Positions 47,208 to 55,561 of a stretch of 64,000 nucleotides of DNA are shown piece after piece. The stretch covers positions 124,001-188,000 of the forward strand of contig NZ_QVIO01000005.1 in the NCBI RefSeq assembly GCF_003416895.1. The letters run 5' to 3'. The notes beneath the pieces were generated by a model, which was given only the letters and a program-made list of their open reading frames with translations, made no database searches and was not told where the DNA came from. The position numbers and the translations under genes were made by a program. Every line of letters begins with the position of its first letter. Within the stretch, counting starts at the first letter, position 1. The DNA comes from Duganella sp. BJB476 (GTDB lineage: Bacteria; Pseudomonadota; Gammaproteobacteria; Burkholderiales; Burkholderiaceae_D).

Positions 47208-50153
47208 TCAGTCCTTGATCGAGTATCGGCCCTCTCGTTCCTTGAAGGCCCGCTTCCCTCCTTCCAAGAGCGTACAAACAGCCTGCCGAATTCCCGGCGA
47301 CTCGTCGCTGTGCGCATGTTCTAACGAGCCGCTGCGATAAGTGATCCTCGGGTAATGCTGGGTCGTCGGCCTTTCTGCCGTCGCCACGATAACCTGTTCT
47401 GCATCGGTAGCCACGACGAGGTTCGGGTTGTGGGTGACAAGGATTATCTGTCGCTTCTCCTTCGCGGCCCTGATGTACGGCACGAGCTGCGCGTAGATAG
47501 ACGAGTTGTCCAGATTGCCTTCCGGCTGATCGATGATCAGTGGACGCCTGTCGTCGTCATCCATTAGGAGGTACAGCACGAGAAGCGCAATTCCGCGCGT
47601 ACCCGGAGACAGGTATTCGAGTTCTGTCCCCCCGTAAAGGATCTTGTAGCTGATGTCCACGTGATCCGTCGAGTACATCCAATCGAACAGGTCCAGCAGC
47701 TTGAGGCTCGGCGTCGCTTGCAGGGCTATGAACGAGTCTGGCGCAATCAGGTCGTGAAACTCGCCGAACGCTGCCGCGATTTTTTCCTTCTCGCCGGTTT
47801 TCCAAGCTGGGGCCAGGGAATCGAGCGCGAATTTCTCCACAGCGTCCTTGAGGTTGGAAGCCGTGGACTTTCTTCCGTCGTAGAAGCGCGAAGCCTTTTC
47901 GAGCCATCCCTTGGTGTCCACGCGATAGCCGGCAGATAATTCGAATTGCATTTTCGAGCCGAGTGCTCCGAGTTGGCTTTTCATCGGCGCGTAGAGTTCC
48001 CTCAGCCCTTTTCCGTCCTCCTCCAAAGCCGCGAAATAGCTCTCGTACAGCTCGCTCCTTTCTGCTTGCTTGGCGAGGAGCTGCTTCCTAGCTTTGCCTT
48101 CTAGCTCGGATATTTCCTTCGCTATGCGCACGATGGCCGCATCCTGGTCGGCTACTTGCTTCTGCAGGTCCAAAAGGCGCTTACGGTTCTGCTCGTCCTT
48201 GGAAAGGGAATCTTGCAGCCCCTTGATTCGCGCTGCTCTCGACGCTAGCGACACGCCATCCGGAACAGCTCCTTCTGCCGGCCCCTTTAACGCGGCTATC
48301 TCCGCTTCCAGCGCTTCGGCCACGCCCGCAAGGCTGAGCTCTATGCTGTCGTTCCATAGGGGATGGAGCCCGGCTTCAAGCATTGGGGCCAATTGCGGGA
48401 TACCCTTGGCGGACTCTGTCAACTCGTCGATCTGCTTCCCGGTGCGTTCCTTGATGAGTACGTAAGCTTTCGCCATGTCATCAATCGCCCGTCTCTGCCG
48501 CGACTTCTCCGCTATAAGCTTCTCGACGGACAAGGCCTCGGCTTTTTCCTTTTCGAGCTTTTCGAGGATAGTCTGGTCTGCAAGTGCCTCGACTTCCGGC
48601 AACTGCTTCTTAAGTTCTTCGACGCGCGTCTCGGCCTGTTCCTTAAGGGCGGCCTTGGCAGGTATCTGTGCGATCGACTGCATGATCCGCTCGATTTCCC
48701 GATGGGTCGCGGCAAGCTCTCCCCGGATCGTATCTCGCTGGGATTGGGACGCGAATTCCCTCGACGCGCGCAATTCCGCGAAAGAGGAAAACCCTTCTTT
48801 GCTTCCTTCATCCAAATGTGCGAAGACGACTTCTTCTATCGCCTGCTGAAGCTCGTGGCCATCATGGTCGTTGCTGCAGAGCTGTTCGACAAAGTCCTGC
48901 GACAGGTAGCGAACAAGGGGGCGCTGCGCGCGGTAAGGACTTCCAGTTAGGGTTGCATTGGTCGGATCTCCCGCTTCCCATGCCAGGCACGTCTCGATGC
49001 CGTTGAGGTGCAAACGGCCTTTCGCGATAAAGGAAGACTGGGACTCCTTCGCGTTGTAGGCACCTGCCGCGAAAGCGATCAGGTCGGCGACTGCGGTCTT
49101 GCCGGACCCCTTCTCTCCGATTATGGCCACCAGCCCGGGATTAAGCTGGATGGCGGATTGGGCAAACCACGAGTTTTTCGACGGAATGCGGAGTTCGGAT
49201 ATTACGCGGCTCCTGTCCGACTGCTCAGGCTTAGAGGCGCCGATCGCAACGCGCGCCTCTGGCTCCCACAATACTTGACGCAGCCCTTCGAAGGTCGGGT
49301 CGCCCTTAATCCAACAGTACCTGTTCTCGTCGGGCTTGAAAAGCGTGGCGACTGAATGCGCGTCTGAACCGTGAAGGCATGGCTTGAGGGAGCCGTATTG
49401 GCGCACGATTTCGGCAACCGGCACGCCAGATTTTTTCCCCACGTAATATTCGCGGTCCTTCGGATTTCCCGAAAATACGAAATGGGCCAATTTCAGCAGC
49501 TCGTCCCTCGTTGCGGAAAAGCCGTCGGCGGGCAAGCCGCTAATTCCGTCTTTGCCATTGGCCACACCGATCAAGCAGTTGTCCCTGAGCCATTTCTCAC
49601 TGGCGATCCATTCCGCAATGGCCTCGTACGACGGCTTGAATTGCTCGATGCCAAACTTGTAGGCTACTTCCTCGTCTTCCAGACCTGCCTGCTGCTTTCT
49701 CGCGAATTCGATGAGCTCGTCTCTGCAGCAGCCGTAAGTTTCCCCGTTGTACTTGACTCGGAGCTGGCGCATGGCCCGCTTGATCCTGTCCACATGATCG
49801 GGGGCAGTCGGGTCGACGAGGACATGGACATTGAGGGCCTTGCTATCCTTCGTTGCGGGAAGGACGCGCAATTCGATGTTCGGAATAAGTAGGGCAACGG
49901 CCCCTAAGCGCGGGTTGGTGGGATGAACCTTCGATTCCAATGCTTTCTCGTAGCCGTCTATAGACATGTAATCCGTTATCCCGACTACTGCAATGCCGTT
50001 TGCGAAAGCCGCCGCTTCGAGCGCCGTCACGTATCCTTCCCAATCCATGCCGGGAAACGATGTTCCCAGCTTGCTTTCTGGCGTATGGATGTGTAGATCC
50101 CACCGCCGCCACTCCGAACCTCGGGGGTAGCTTGATTCTTTGAAGTTTTCCAT
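47208..50153 (-). CDS. PHP-domain plus SMC-like ATPase (TrlF-like)
   Basis: 981 residues. The N-terminal PHP domain has WDLHIHTPES (H21, H23), VGITDYM and HGSDAH (261-266), metal-binding signatures of phosphoesterases. An ABC/SMC-type ATPase follows with Walker A GEKGSGKTAVAD (346-), a coiled coil over about 470-790, and a C-terminal Walker B LIIDQPEGNLDN with the H-loop VTHNPNLV. This matches the TrlF-like family associated with defence loci. Predicted activity is ATP-controlled nucleic-acid or nucleotide phosphoester cleavage. An XRE gene lies 311 bp upstream on the same strand. Confidence 0.8.
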   Translation of the reverse strand: MENFKESSYPRGSEWRRWDLHIHTPESKLGTSFPGMDWEGYVTALEAAAFANGIAVVGITDYMSIDGYEKALESKVHPTNPRLGAVALLIPNIELRVLPATKDSKALNVHVLVDPTAPDHVDRIKRAMRQLRVKYNGETYGCCRDELIEFARKQQAGLEDEEVAYKFGIEQFKPSYEAIAEWIASEKWLRDNCLIGVANGKDGISGLPADGFSATRDELLKLAHFVFSGNPKDREYYVGKKSGVPVAEIVRQYGSLKPCLHGSDAHSVATLFKPDENRYCWIKGDPTFEGLRQVLWEPEARVAIGASKPEQSDRSRVISELRIPSKNSWFAQSAIQLNPGLVAIIGEKGSGKTAVADLIAFAAGAYNAKESQSSFIAKGRLHLNGIETCLAWEAGDPTNATLTGSPYRAQRPLVRYLSQDFVEQLCSNDHDGHELQQAIEEVVFAHLDEGSKEGFSSFAELRASREFASQSQRDTIRGELAATHREIERIMQSIAQIPAKAALKEQAETRVEELKKQLPEVEALADQTILEKLEKEKAEALSVEKLIAEKSRQRRAIDDMAKAYVLIKERTGKQIDELTESAKGIPQLAPMLEAGLHPLWNDSIELSLAGVAEALEAEIAALKGPAEGAVPDGVSLASRAARIKGLQDSLSKDEQNRKRLLDLQKQVADQDAAIVRIAKEISELEGKARKQLLAKQAERSELYESYFAALEEDGKGLRELYAPMKSQLGALGSKMQFELSAGYRVDTKGWLEKASRFYDGRKSTASNLKDAVEKFALDSLAPAWKTGEKEKIAAAFGEFHDLIAPDSFIALQATPSLKLLDLFDWMYSTDHVDISYKILYGGTELEYLSPGTRGIALLVLYLLMDDDDRRPLIIDQPEGNLDNSSIYAQLVPYIRAAKEKRQIILVTHNPNLVVATDAEQVIVATAERPTTQHYPRITYRSGSLEHAHSDESPGIRQAVCTLLEGGKRAFKEREGRYSIKD

Positions 50154-50464
50154 TCGGTAGCGCTCGCGGGTAAGGATTGACTACCGGTAATATTGCCGGT
50201 TATTGCACATTTGGCAAGCGTTTTCTTTTTGCAGGAGAATGTTACGTGGGGGGCTTCGCTGTTGGCGCCGAGGCCAGATTGCCCCTCAGCGCCGAAGTGC
50301 CTGAACCGGGTGCCAACTTCGGGAGCCGCACGGAGCGTGCGCTTGAGGGAATTCGCCTGGGTCAGCGAATCTCGGCTGTCTGGTTCAATTTGGCATCGGC
50401 GTGAACACCCTGGGCCAATTAGCGGGCGGCCGCATCTCCCAGCTCCTTCAACTATTTGTTGGCG
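50154..50464. other. 311-bp spacer upstream of the TrlF-like gene
   Basis: No gene seen. A near-perfect 16-bp palindrome CCGGTAATATTGCCGG (50184-50199) lies 31 bp before the TrlF-like ATG and is a candidate regulator site. The rest shows no strong hairpin or coding frame. Confidence 0.4.
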
Positions 50465-50884
50465 TCACGATTTTTTTATGCTGTCGCGTTTTTTGGATGG
50501 AAGCACGGCGGTTTTTAAGTCGGCCGGCGTCAGTCCATGCTCATGCGCTAAGCGGCTGATCTCTTGCTGAACCTTGGACTTTCTCTCGCGCGCGGCGACT
50601 TTTCGAAGCACCGCCGCCTCAGTCGAGTCGTTGAACTGGACGACTCGCTTCCGAAATTCCTGCGTAAATTTTGTCTCTGTTACTTCGAATAGTTCAAGCA
50701 AATACAGTACTTCGACCCAGTCGAGTGTTCGTTCTCCACTCTCGTACTTTGATACAAACGCCTGGCTGCGCTGCAGCAGTTTGGCCACGTCTTTTTGAAA
50801 CCAGCCCTTCGATTGGCGAGCCTCAATCAGCATTTCCCTGAGGATCTGATAGTGCGCGTCTAGGTTGGGATTGTATGTGCTCAT
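50465..50884 (-). CDS. XRE-family transcriptional regulator
   Basis: 139 residues. The Cro/C1-type helix-turn-helix is residues about 13-70 (QILREMLIEARQSKGWFQKD, KLLQRSQAFVSKYESGERTL, DWVEVLYLLELF). A helical C-terminal part ends QEISRLAHEHGLTPADLKT, weakly reminiscent of H-NS-type helices. Two copies of a CGGATATCCG palindrome lie just upstream, between this gene and the CAP lipoprotein gene, suggesting autoregulation and control of the divergent gene. It could also regulate the downstream TrlF-like/STAND operon. Confidence 0.8.
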   Translation of the reverse strand: MSTYNPNLDAHYQILREMLIEARQSKGWFQKDVAKLLQRSQAFVSKYESGERTLDWVEVLYLLELFEVTETKFTQEFRKRVVQFNDSTEAAVLRKVAARERKSKVQQEISRLAHEHGLTPADLKTAVLPSKKRDSIKKS

Positions 50885-50904
50885 CCCTTAAGTCTGAATG
50901 CTGA

Positions 50905-50932
50905 AATCGGATATCCGATTTTCGGATATCCG
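50905..50932. promoter_or_regulatory. Tandem palindromic operators for the XRE regulator
   Basis: AATCGGATATCCGATT (50905-50920) is a perfect 16-bp palindrome. CGGATATCCG repeats at 50923-50932, with dyad centres 15 bp apart. Both lie 20-50 bp upstream of the XRE ATG at 50884. Two closely spaced identical palindromes are typical cooperative dimer sites. Confidence 0.7.
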
Positions 50933-51034
50933 ATTATGGAATTTATTGTTAAAATAAATTCGTTTCAATCGGGAAATTTAATTTCAGCCGCACCAATCTA
51001 TGCCAACTCATCGAAGTTAACAAAAAGGAAATTC

Positions 51035-52075
51035 ATGCGAAGTAAGACCAGATTTGTGCTGTCCTTAGCTATGACGCTTACAGCTTGCGGCGGGGGTGGA
51101 TCGTCATCGGTCCCCCAGGCCGTAACACCGCCGGTTGTCGCGCCGCCGATTGCAGATGTCAACGAGCTCGTAAAAACCGTTAGCGCACCTATCTATACCA
51201 GCGATTCCGGAAACCTCATCGTGTTCAATGCGGTGAACGCCTTGCGTGAGAAGATCGGGTCTGGCTTGCTTGCTCAAAGCACTATGCTTGACCAAGCGGC
51301 GCTCGCCCACTGGAAGTATCTGGACGCGAACACCATCGTTAGTTTGCATAGCGAGACCGAGGGGAAAAGCGGATTCACCGGTGTCGATGCCACTGCCCGT
51401 GCGAAGGCCGTAGGATACTCAGGCGCATATGTGGATGAGGTCATCTTTGGCACCAACGGCGCCGATAATTTCGCCGGCTGCGCCGCTAGCTGGGCAAACA
51501 GCGTTTACCACATCGGTGTTTATTTTTCTGGGATGCGCGATATCGGCGTATCGGCTTTAACCACGAAAGATGATCCGGTCTACGGTAAATACACCGTGTG
51601 CGTGACCGATTTCTCCCTGGTTTCTTCAAAGTCGGAGCAACTGCCGGCCGATGGCACAGTTCGTGTTTATCCTTATCCAGATCAGACGGCGGTACCTATC
51701 GTATTCTACAACCAGGCGGAATCACCTACGCCACTTCCTCAATATCAGGAATTGGGCACACCAGTTACGCTAAATTTCAAGACCAAATCGTTCGCGGCGG
51801 CTGGCGCGAAGCCATCAATCTCCGTTTCGCAATTGACGATCACGCCGGCCGGAGCTCAACCGCTGACGGCACGCGTCCTAGCCAATCTCAACGCTGGAGG
51901 TGTGCTAACTGCTGGTCCAGAGCTGATCGGTGATGATCGAATGGCTGCCTACACGCTCACGGTCGTGCCGATCGCCAGGATGGTGCCAAATACTGTTTAT
52001 ACCGTTTCCTTCTCGGGGACCGTAAATGGCGCATCGATTTCAAAGTCCTGGAAATTTACCACCGCAGCTAACTAA
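51035..52075 (+). CDS. CAP/SCP-domain lipoprotein
   Basis: 346 residues. The signal MRSKTRFVLSLAMTLTAC gives a lipobox LTAC (C18) followed by GGGG, a usual lipoprotein anchor. The CAP-like domain has FNAVNALREKIGSGLLAQ, LDQAALAHWKYLDAN, the histidine in LHSETEGKSGFT, and SWANSVYHIGVYFSGM with CVTDF. A C-terminal Ig-like beta domain (about 225-346) follows. The start at 51035 is preferred because AAGGAA is close; an earlier in-frame ATG lies in the operator. A hairpin terminator follows. Function unknown. Confidence 0.75.
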   Translation: MRSKTRFVLSLAMTLTACGGGGSSSVPQAVTPPVVAPPIADVNELVKTVSAPIYTSDSGNLIVFNAVNALREKIGSGLLAQSTMLDQAALAHWKYLDANTIVSLHSETEGKSGFTGVDATARAKAVGYSGAYVDEVIFGTNGADNFAGCAASWANSVYHIGVYFSGMRDIGVSALTTKDDPVYGKYTVCVTDFSLVSSKSEQLPADGTVRVYPYPDQTAVPIVFYNQAESPTPLPQYQELGTPVTLNFKTKSFAAAGAKPSISVSQLTITPAGAQPLTARVLANLNAGGVLTAGPELIGDDRMAAYTLTVVPIARMVPNTVYTVSFSGTVNGASISKSWKFTTAAN

Positions 52076-52083
52076 ATCAGTCC

Positions 52084-52113
52084 AGGGCCGCCGGCGTGGT
52101 GGCCCTTTCGATT
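52084..52113 (+). terminator. Hairpin after the CAP lipoprotein gene
   Basis: AGGGCCGCC (52084-52092) pairs with GGTGGCCCT (52098-52106) through a 5-nt loop with one G-T pair, 9 bp after the stop. TTCGATT follows, so the U tract is poor. Confidence 0.5.
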
Positions 52114-52137
52114 GCTCCCTTAACCTGTGAGGTAACT

Positions 52138-52605
52138 ATGTGGGGAAATGATTCGGGCGGACGAGATAACAGTCATCTTTATCTCGGCTTGGCAGTCGGC
52201 GCCGCCAAGCGTGCCAATAGCGCTGAGGATGATGTCGATAGAATGTACGCTGCGCTTGGATATGCCTATGCCGACACCATTGCGTGGCAAGCCATTTCCA
52301 CTGGCTACCAGCAGCTTTGCGAGGCCATGCTGGACGAACTCGCAGATCCTGCTAAGACGAAAGATCTTAGCAATCCTAGTCGTCCAGAGGCGCGTAATCT
52401 TTTTCTTCGGCACGCGGTCTCTCAAGCCATTGATGCGAGCACAAAAAAGCACCAGGATAATGGCAATGCCAAGCGCTGGCCCGATATGCTAGGCAAGGCG
52501 AGATCGAACGCTACAATAACTGCCATGGAAGCGGTCAGCAGAATGGATACGCACGCGTACACGCATTTTCAAGCGCAGCTTCGAAGTGGACGGATCAAAA
52601 AATAA
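52138..52605 (+). CDS. Hypothetical protein, 155 aa
   Basis: 155 residues from MWGNDSGGRDNSHLYLGLAV. The start at 52138 has an upstream GAGGT. It is mostly helical and polar (DDVDRMYAALGYAYADTIAW, FLRHAVSQAIDASTKKHQ), without signal peptide or membrane segment. I recognise no family. The metallophosphoesterase starts 25 bp later, so the two are probably cotranscribed. Confidence 0.5.
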   Translation: MWGNDSGGRDNSHLYLGLAVGAAKRANSAEDDVDRMYAALGYAYADTIAWQAISTGYQQLCEAMLDELADPAKTKDLSNPSRPEARNLFLRHAVSQAIDASTKKHQDNGNAKRWPDMLGKARSNATITAMEAVSRMDTHAYTHFQAQLRSGRIKK

Positions 52606-52630
52606 CGGCGGCAGGAACGGGAGCGATCGA

Positions 52631-53323
52631 ATGGCGACGAATTTGGCTAGACCGGAAATCTGGTTCGCAGGTGACTGCCACGGACAGTTCTCGCATATTC
52701 TTGAAACTGCGTATAAGCATCGTCCGAATGCGATTGTTTTGCTGGGCGACCTTGATTGTCCGACGCCCCTTCAGCAGGAATTGCGCGACCTGGCGGCGGA
52801 TGTCGAAGTGGCCTATATCCCCGGCAATCATGACAGCGATTCCGAGGCGAACTGGGACAATTTGACAGAGAGCGGGTTTGTGAATTTGCACGGCGCCGTT
52901 GTAACAGTCGCGGGAGTGCGTATCGCTGGCCTTGGCGGTGTGTTTCGAAAACCTTGGTATCCGCGCTTGCAGACACATTTCGATCCAGAGTTCAGCGGCG
53001 AGGCATACGCGAAAACGCTTGGCAGAGGAAATCTGTTCAGAGGTGGCCTGCCGCTAAGGCATCGCACGACAATTTTTCCGGCGGATCTCTTTTGCCTGTC
53101 GCGACAGTCAGCCGATATTCTTGTCACCCACGAAGCTCCTGGAATGCACGCGTGCGGATTCGATGTCATCACACAGCTTGGCCAAAGTATGGGAGTAAAA
53201 AAAGCATTCCATGGACATCTGCATGATTTCATCTGTTATCTGTCGAGCCCCTGGATGGGCGTAGGATATCGAGGCATCGTGGACCTTGATGGGAAAGTCA
53301 TCTACGCGAGTCCTGATGAGTAG
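52631..53323 (+). CDS. Calcineurin-like metallophosphoesterase
   Basis: 230 residues from MATNLARPEIWFAGDCHGQF. All five metal-binding blocks are visible: GDCH (D15, H17), LLGDLD, PGNHDSD, LVTHEAPG and HGHLHDF. It is a cytosolic protein of the single-domain type. The substrate is unknown; family members act on nucleotides, cyclic nucleotides or DNA. It lies between two unknown genes on the same strand. Confidence 0.85.
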   Translation: MATNLARPEIWFAGDCHGQFSHILETAYKHRPNAIVLLGDLDCPTPLQQELRDLAADVEVAYIPGNHDSDSEANWDNLTESGFVNLHGAVVTVAGVRIAGLGGVFRKPWYPRLQTHFDPEFSGEAYAKTLGRGNLFRGGLPLRHRTTIFPADLFCLSRQSADILVTHEAPGMHACGFDVITQLGQSMGVKKAFHGHLHDFICYLSSPWMGVGYRGIVDLDGKVIYASPDE

Positions 53324-53405
53324 GCCAATCCGCCTAGCTGATTGAAGTTCCGCATGTCACTTTGTCGAACCGTACTGTTTTCACCGATACGCACGTGGAG
53401 GAAAA

Positions 53406-54095
53406 ATGCAAGTCATGCTTTCAACGCAGAAAATCGAAATGGAAGTGGAGAAAGTCGTCGCCTCATTGTCACTGCCAACGCCGGTTCCTCTAGCAGAATT
53501 AATGGATGCGTTGCGTACAGGTGACGCTGGGCCGGAGCTCGAACTTGTCATCTCAGGTTTCCTCAGTTGTGCGTCCGCGGATTTAATTCTCCAGGCATGC
53601 TGCTCGGCGTCCGGCGCCGACGTCGGTGCGCTGCACGCGATCGATTCCGTTGTTTCGCTGGCTGAACGCGTTCGAAGCGGCCGCGCGTCGACGCTGAATA
53701 TCGAACTGAGACGCGTGCTTGTGCCGCCAGATTTTCCAGCACAACCGCTGGCCGCCGCTCTTAGCGGTGCCCATCCAAAAATTGCGTTGGTGGCCTATGG
53801 AGGGAAATTTTACGAGCCCGGGACGTCGCCACCCGAAGTGCTTGAGAGGTGGGAAGTATGCGAGGACCTCGCGCGGCAATTTGCCGGTAAATGCCTGGAA
53901 AATGAAAAGGGGAAATATGCTCACCTTTCCCAAAAGGAGATTCTCAAGCAGTACCTGGATCGTCTTCTCCGCACCGGTTGGGGATCAGACGTCGATATGA
54001 AATGGGTCATAGGCCGTACAGCAAAACAGCTTTCCTGGGATGCTCCCGGCGAAGTTTCAGCATCGCTAGTTCAGATTCCACCGGATCCAAATTAA
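53406..54095 (+). CDS. Hypothetical protein, 229 aa
   Basis: 229 residues with GGAGG upstream of the ATG. The middle part LAAALSGAHPKIALVAYGGKFYEP and the charged segment RWEVCEDLARQFAGKCLENEK look like a folded soluble protein. The final region ends SLVQIPPDPN. No family recognised. It lies 82 bp after the metallophosphoesterase and converges on the TcmP gene. Island-type codon use. Confidence 0.5.
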   Translation: MQVMLSTQKIEMEVEKVVASLSLPTPVPLAELMDALRTGDAGPELELVISGFLSCASADLILQACCSASGADVGALHAIDSVVSLAERVRSGRASTLNIELRRVLVPPDFPAQPLAAALSGAHPKIALVAYGGKFYEPGTSPPEVLERWEVCEDLARQFAGKCLENEKGKYAHLSQKEILKQYLDRLLRTGWGSDVDMKWVIGRTAKQLSWDAPGEVSASLVQIPPDPN

Positions 54096-54352
54096 CCGTT
54101 GAGTTCAAGTCCCCTCATTCGCAACCGGACCGTAGCGAGACAGTATCGGTAGGACCTTCGATGGTTACTTTGCCGATTGGATCAGGGTGAAATCCAGTGG
54201 TATCTCATGAAGGTATGATCGCGCCAGCCAGCTGCTTCTGTTTTTGAATTTCTTATGTTCAAGGTAGTGGCGTAGCTCTTTGATCATCGGATTCACCTCT
54301 CGTAGGAGCTGCTTTATGCCATGCTCCTGCGCGTTAAAGCTTATGAGGCATC

Positions 54353-55561
54353 CTAACGCGGGACTGCCCTCGTTAGGGTTTCCCCCTTCTCATAGTCGAC
54401 AACGTTTTTCGGCCGAAGTTTCGGGCCTGCAGTGGCGTTTTGAACCTCACCACGTTCGATCAGTCCCCTCAAGGCAAGTTGAAGCTCCGATGGGAAGCAA
54501 TTGCTCTGACATATGAGGTTTGCAAATACGGGCTCCGTGACCAATAAATTCTGATCGCCAATGCGCGCAAGCCAAAGCTGCTGGAGCTCGTGGATGCGTG
54601 CATTCGATTCGTTCCAACTTGGTTCCATCTGGCCGGCGTCGATTCCAAAAAGGTCGCCTGTTTTATCAGCTTGGGTTTGTTTATTGTATTTGGCAGTATT
54701 GCGCACGGCGCTTTGCACCCCAGCCAGCTTGTCCGATTGCTTCATGAATTCGATAATCCCTTTGGGATGCCGAGTCAGGTAGATGAGATGGTACTTTGTT
54801 CGGTCCACGGTTGGATCTAGTATGGTGACATACCCAGACAAAGCTTTAGCGTTTGCGGTGCTCACTCGGTCTGCCAGCGCACTACGATATCGTTCCAGTA
54901 AAAACTGCTCACGCTGAGCTGGGTTGCTTGGTATTTTTTCCGCATCAAGTTGGCCACCAAGGAGGGCTGCGATATCGTCACGCAGAGCATTCATTGAGGC
55001 CGCGCGATTGATGAAGTCATACATGAAATTGATCAGGAACTCGCTGCGCGGGCGTTCGAGCAACGGCTGAAGAATGTCGGGCTTCACCGCCATCCACCCC
55101 TTCGGGTCGATGAAAAAGAATGCGAAACTTTTTGTCGGGCAGCGTGCCAGGATGTCGGGAATGCTCCGCGTGAAATCCCCGTGAATTGCTTCGGTCTTTA
55201 CATTCGCAGGCGAATGACTGGCTAAGAACTGACTTAGCCGGCCGAAGGCGCCATCGTCCTTTTCTACATAGACAGCTCGGAATTTCACTGACTTGCCGAC
55301 CTTCTCAAGGGCGTATTGGACCATCGAGAGCAGGTTCATAGAAATCGCGATCGATGTCGATGCTAGGTCATCGCTCTCGTCCTTCCAGGGCCCTGCAAAG
55401 CAATCGACAAAAATGATCTCTTCGTGACCGAGTTTGTTGGCGCTCCAGCCGACAATGTAGAGTAGTCGTTCGAGATACCCGTCCAGTAGCAGATGCTTTA
55501 TGTATGCCTGCTCGCGGCCCACGTAGGACGACGGAATAATTTCGTGTGGGTCAAATTTCAT
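54353..55561 (-). CDS. tcmP: Three-Cys-motif partner protein (TcmP), second copy
   Basis: 402 residues from MKFDPHEIIPSSYVGREQAY; the ATG shares its first base with the stop of the first tcmP (TGATG). The Rossmann-like core has FVDCFAGPW (D53), the acidic YVEKDDGAFGRL, and FFIDPKGWMAVKP. The last corresponds to the DPxG catalytic region of methyltransferase-like folds. TcmP proteins are defined by proximity to three-Cys-motif (DUF5131) genes; their reaction is not established. It is about as long as the family and has an unrelated C-terminal half compared with the first copy. Confidence 0.85.
   Translation of the reverse strand: MKFDPHEIIPSSYVGREQAYIKHLLLDGYLERLLYIVGWSANKLGHEEIIFVDCFAGPWKDESDDLASTSIAISMNLLSMVQYALEKVGKSVKFRAVYVEKDDGAFGRLSQFLASHSPANVKTEAIHGDFTRSIPDILARCPTKSFAFFFIDPKGWMAVKPDILQPLLERPRSEFLINFMYDFINRAASMNALRDDIAALLGGQLDAEKIPSNPAQREQFLLERYRSALADRVSTANAKALSGYVTILDPTVDRTKYHLIYLTRHPKGIIEFMKQSDKLAGVQSAVRNTAKYNKQTQADKTGDLFGIDAGQMEPSWNESNARIHELQQLWLARIGDQNLLVTEPVFANLICQSNCFPSELQLALRGLIERGEVQNATAGPKLRPKNVVDYEKGETLTRAVPR

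Noticed and set aside
50936..51034. Upstream start for the CAP lipoprotein
   Set aside because: It would sit on the operator palindromes and would place 33 residues before the signal peptide.
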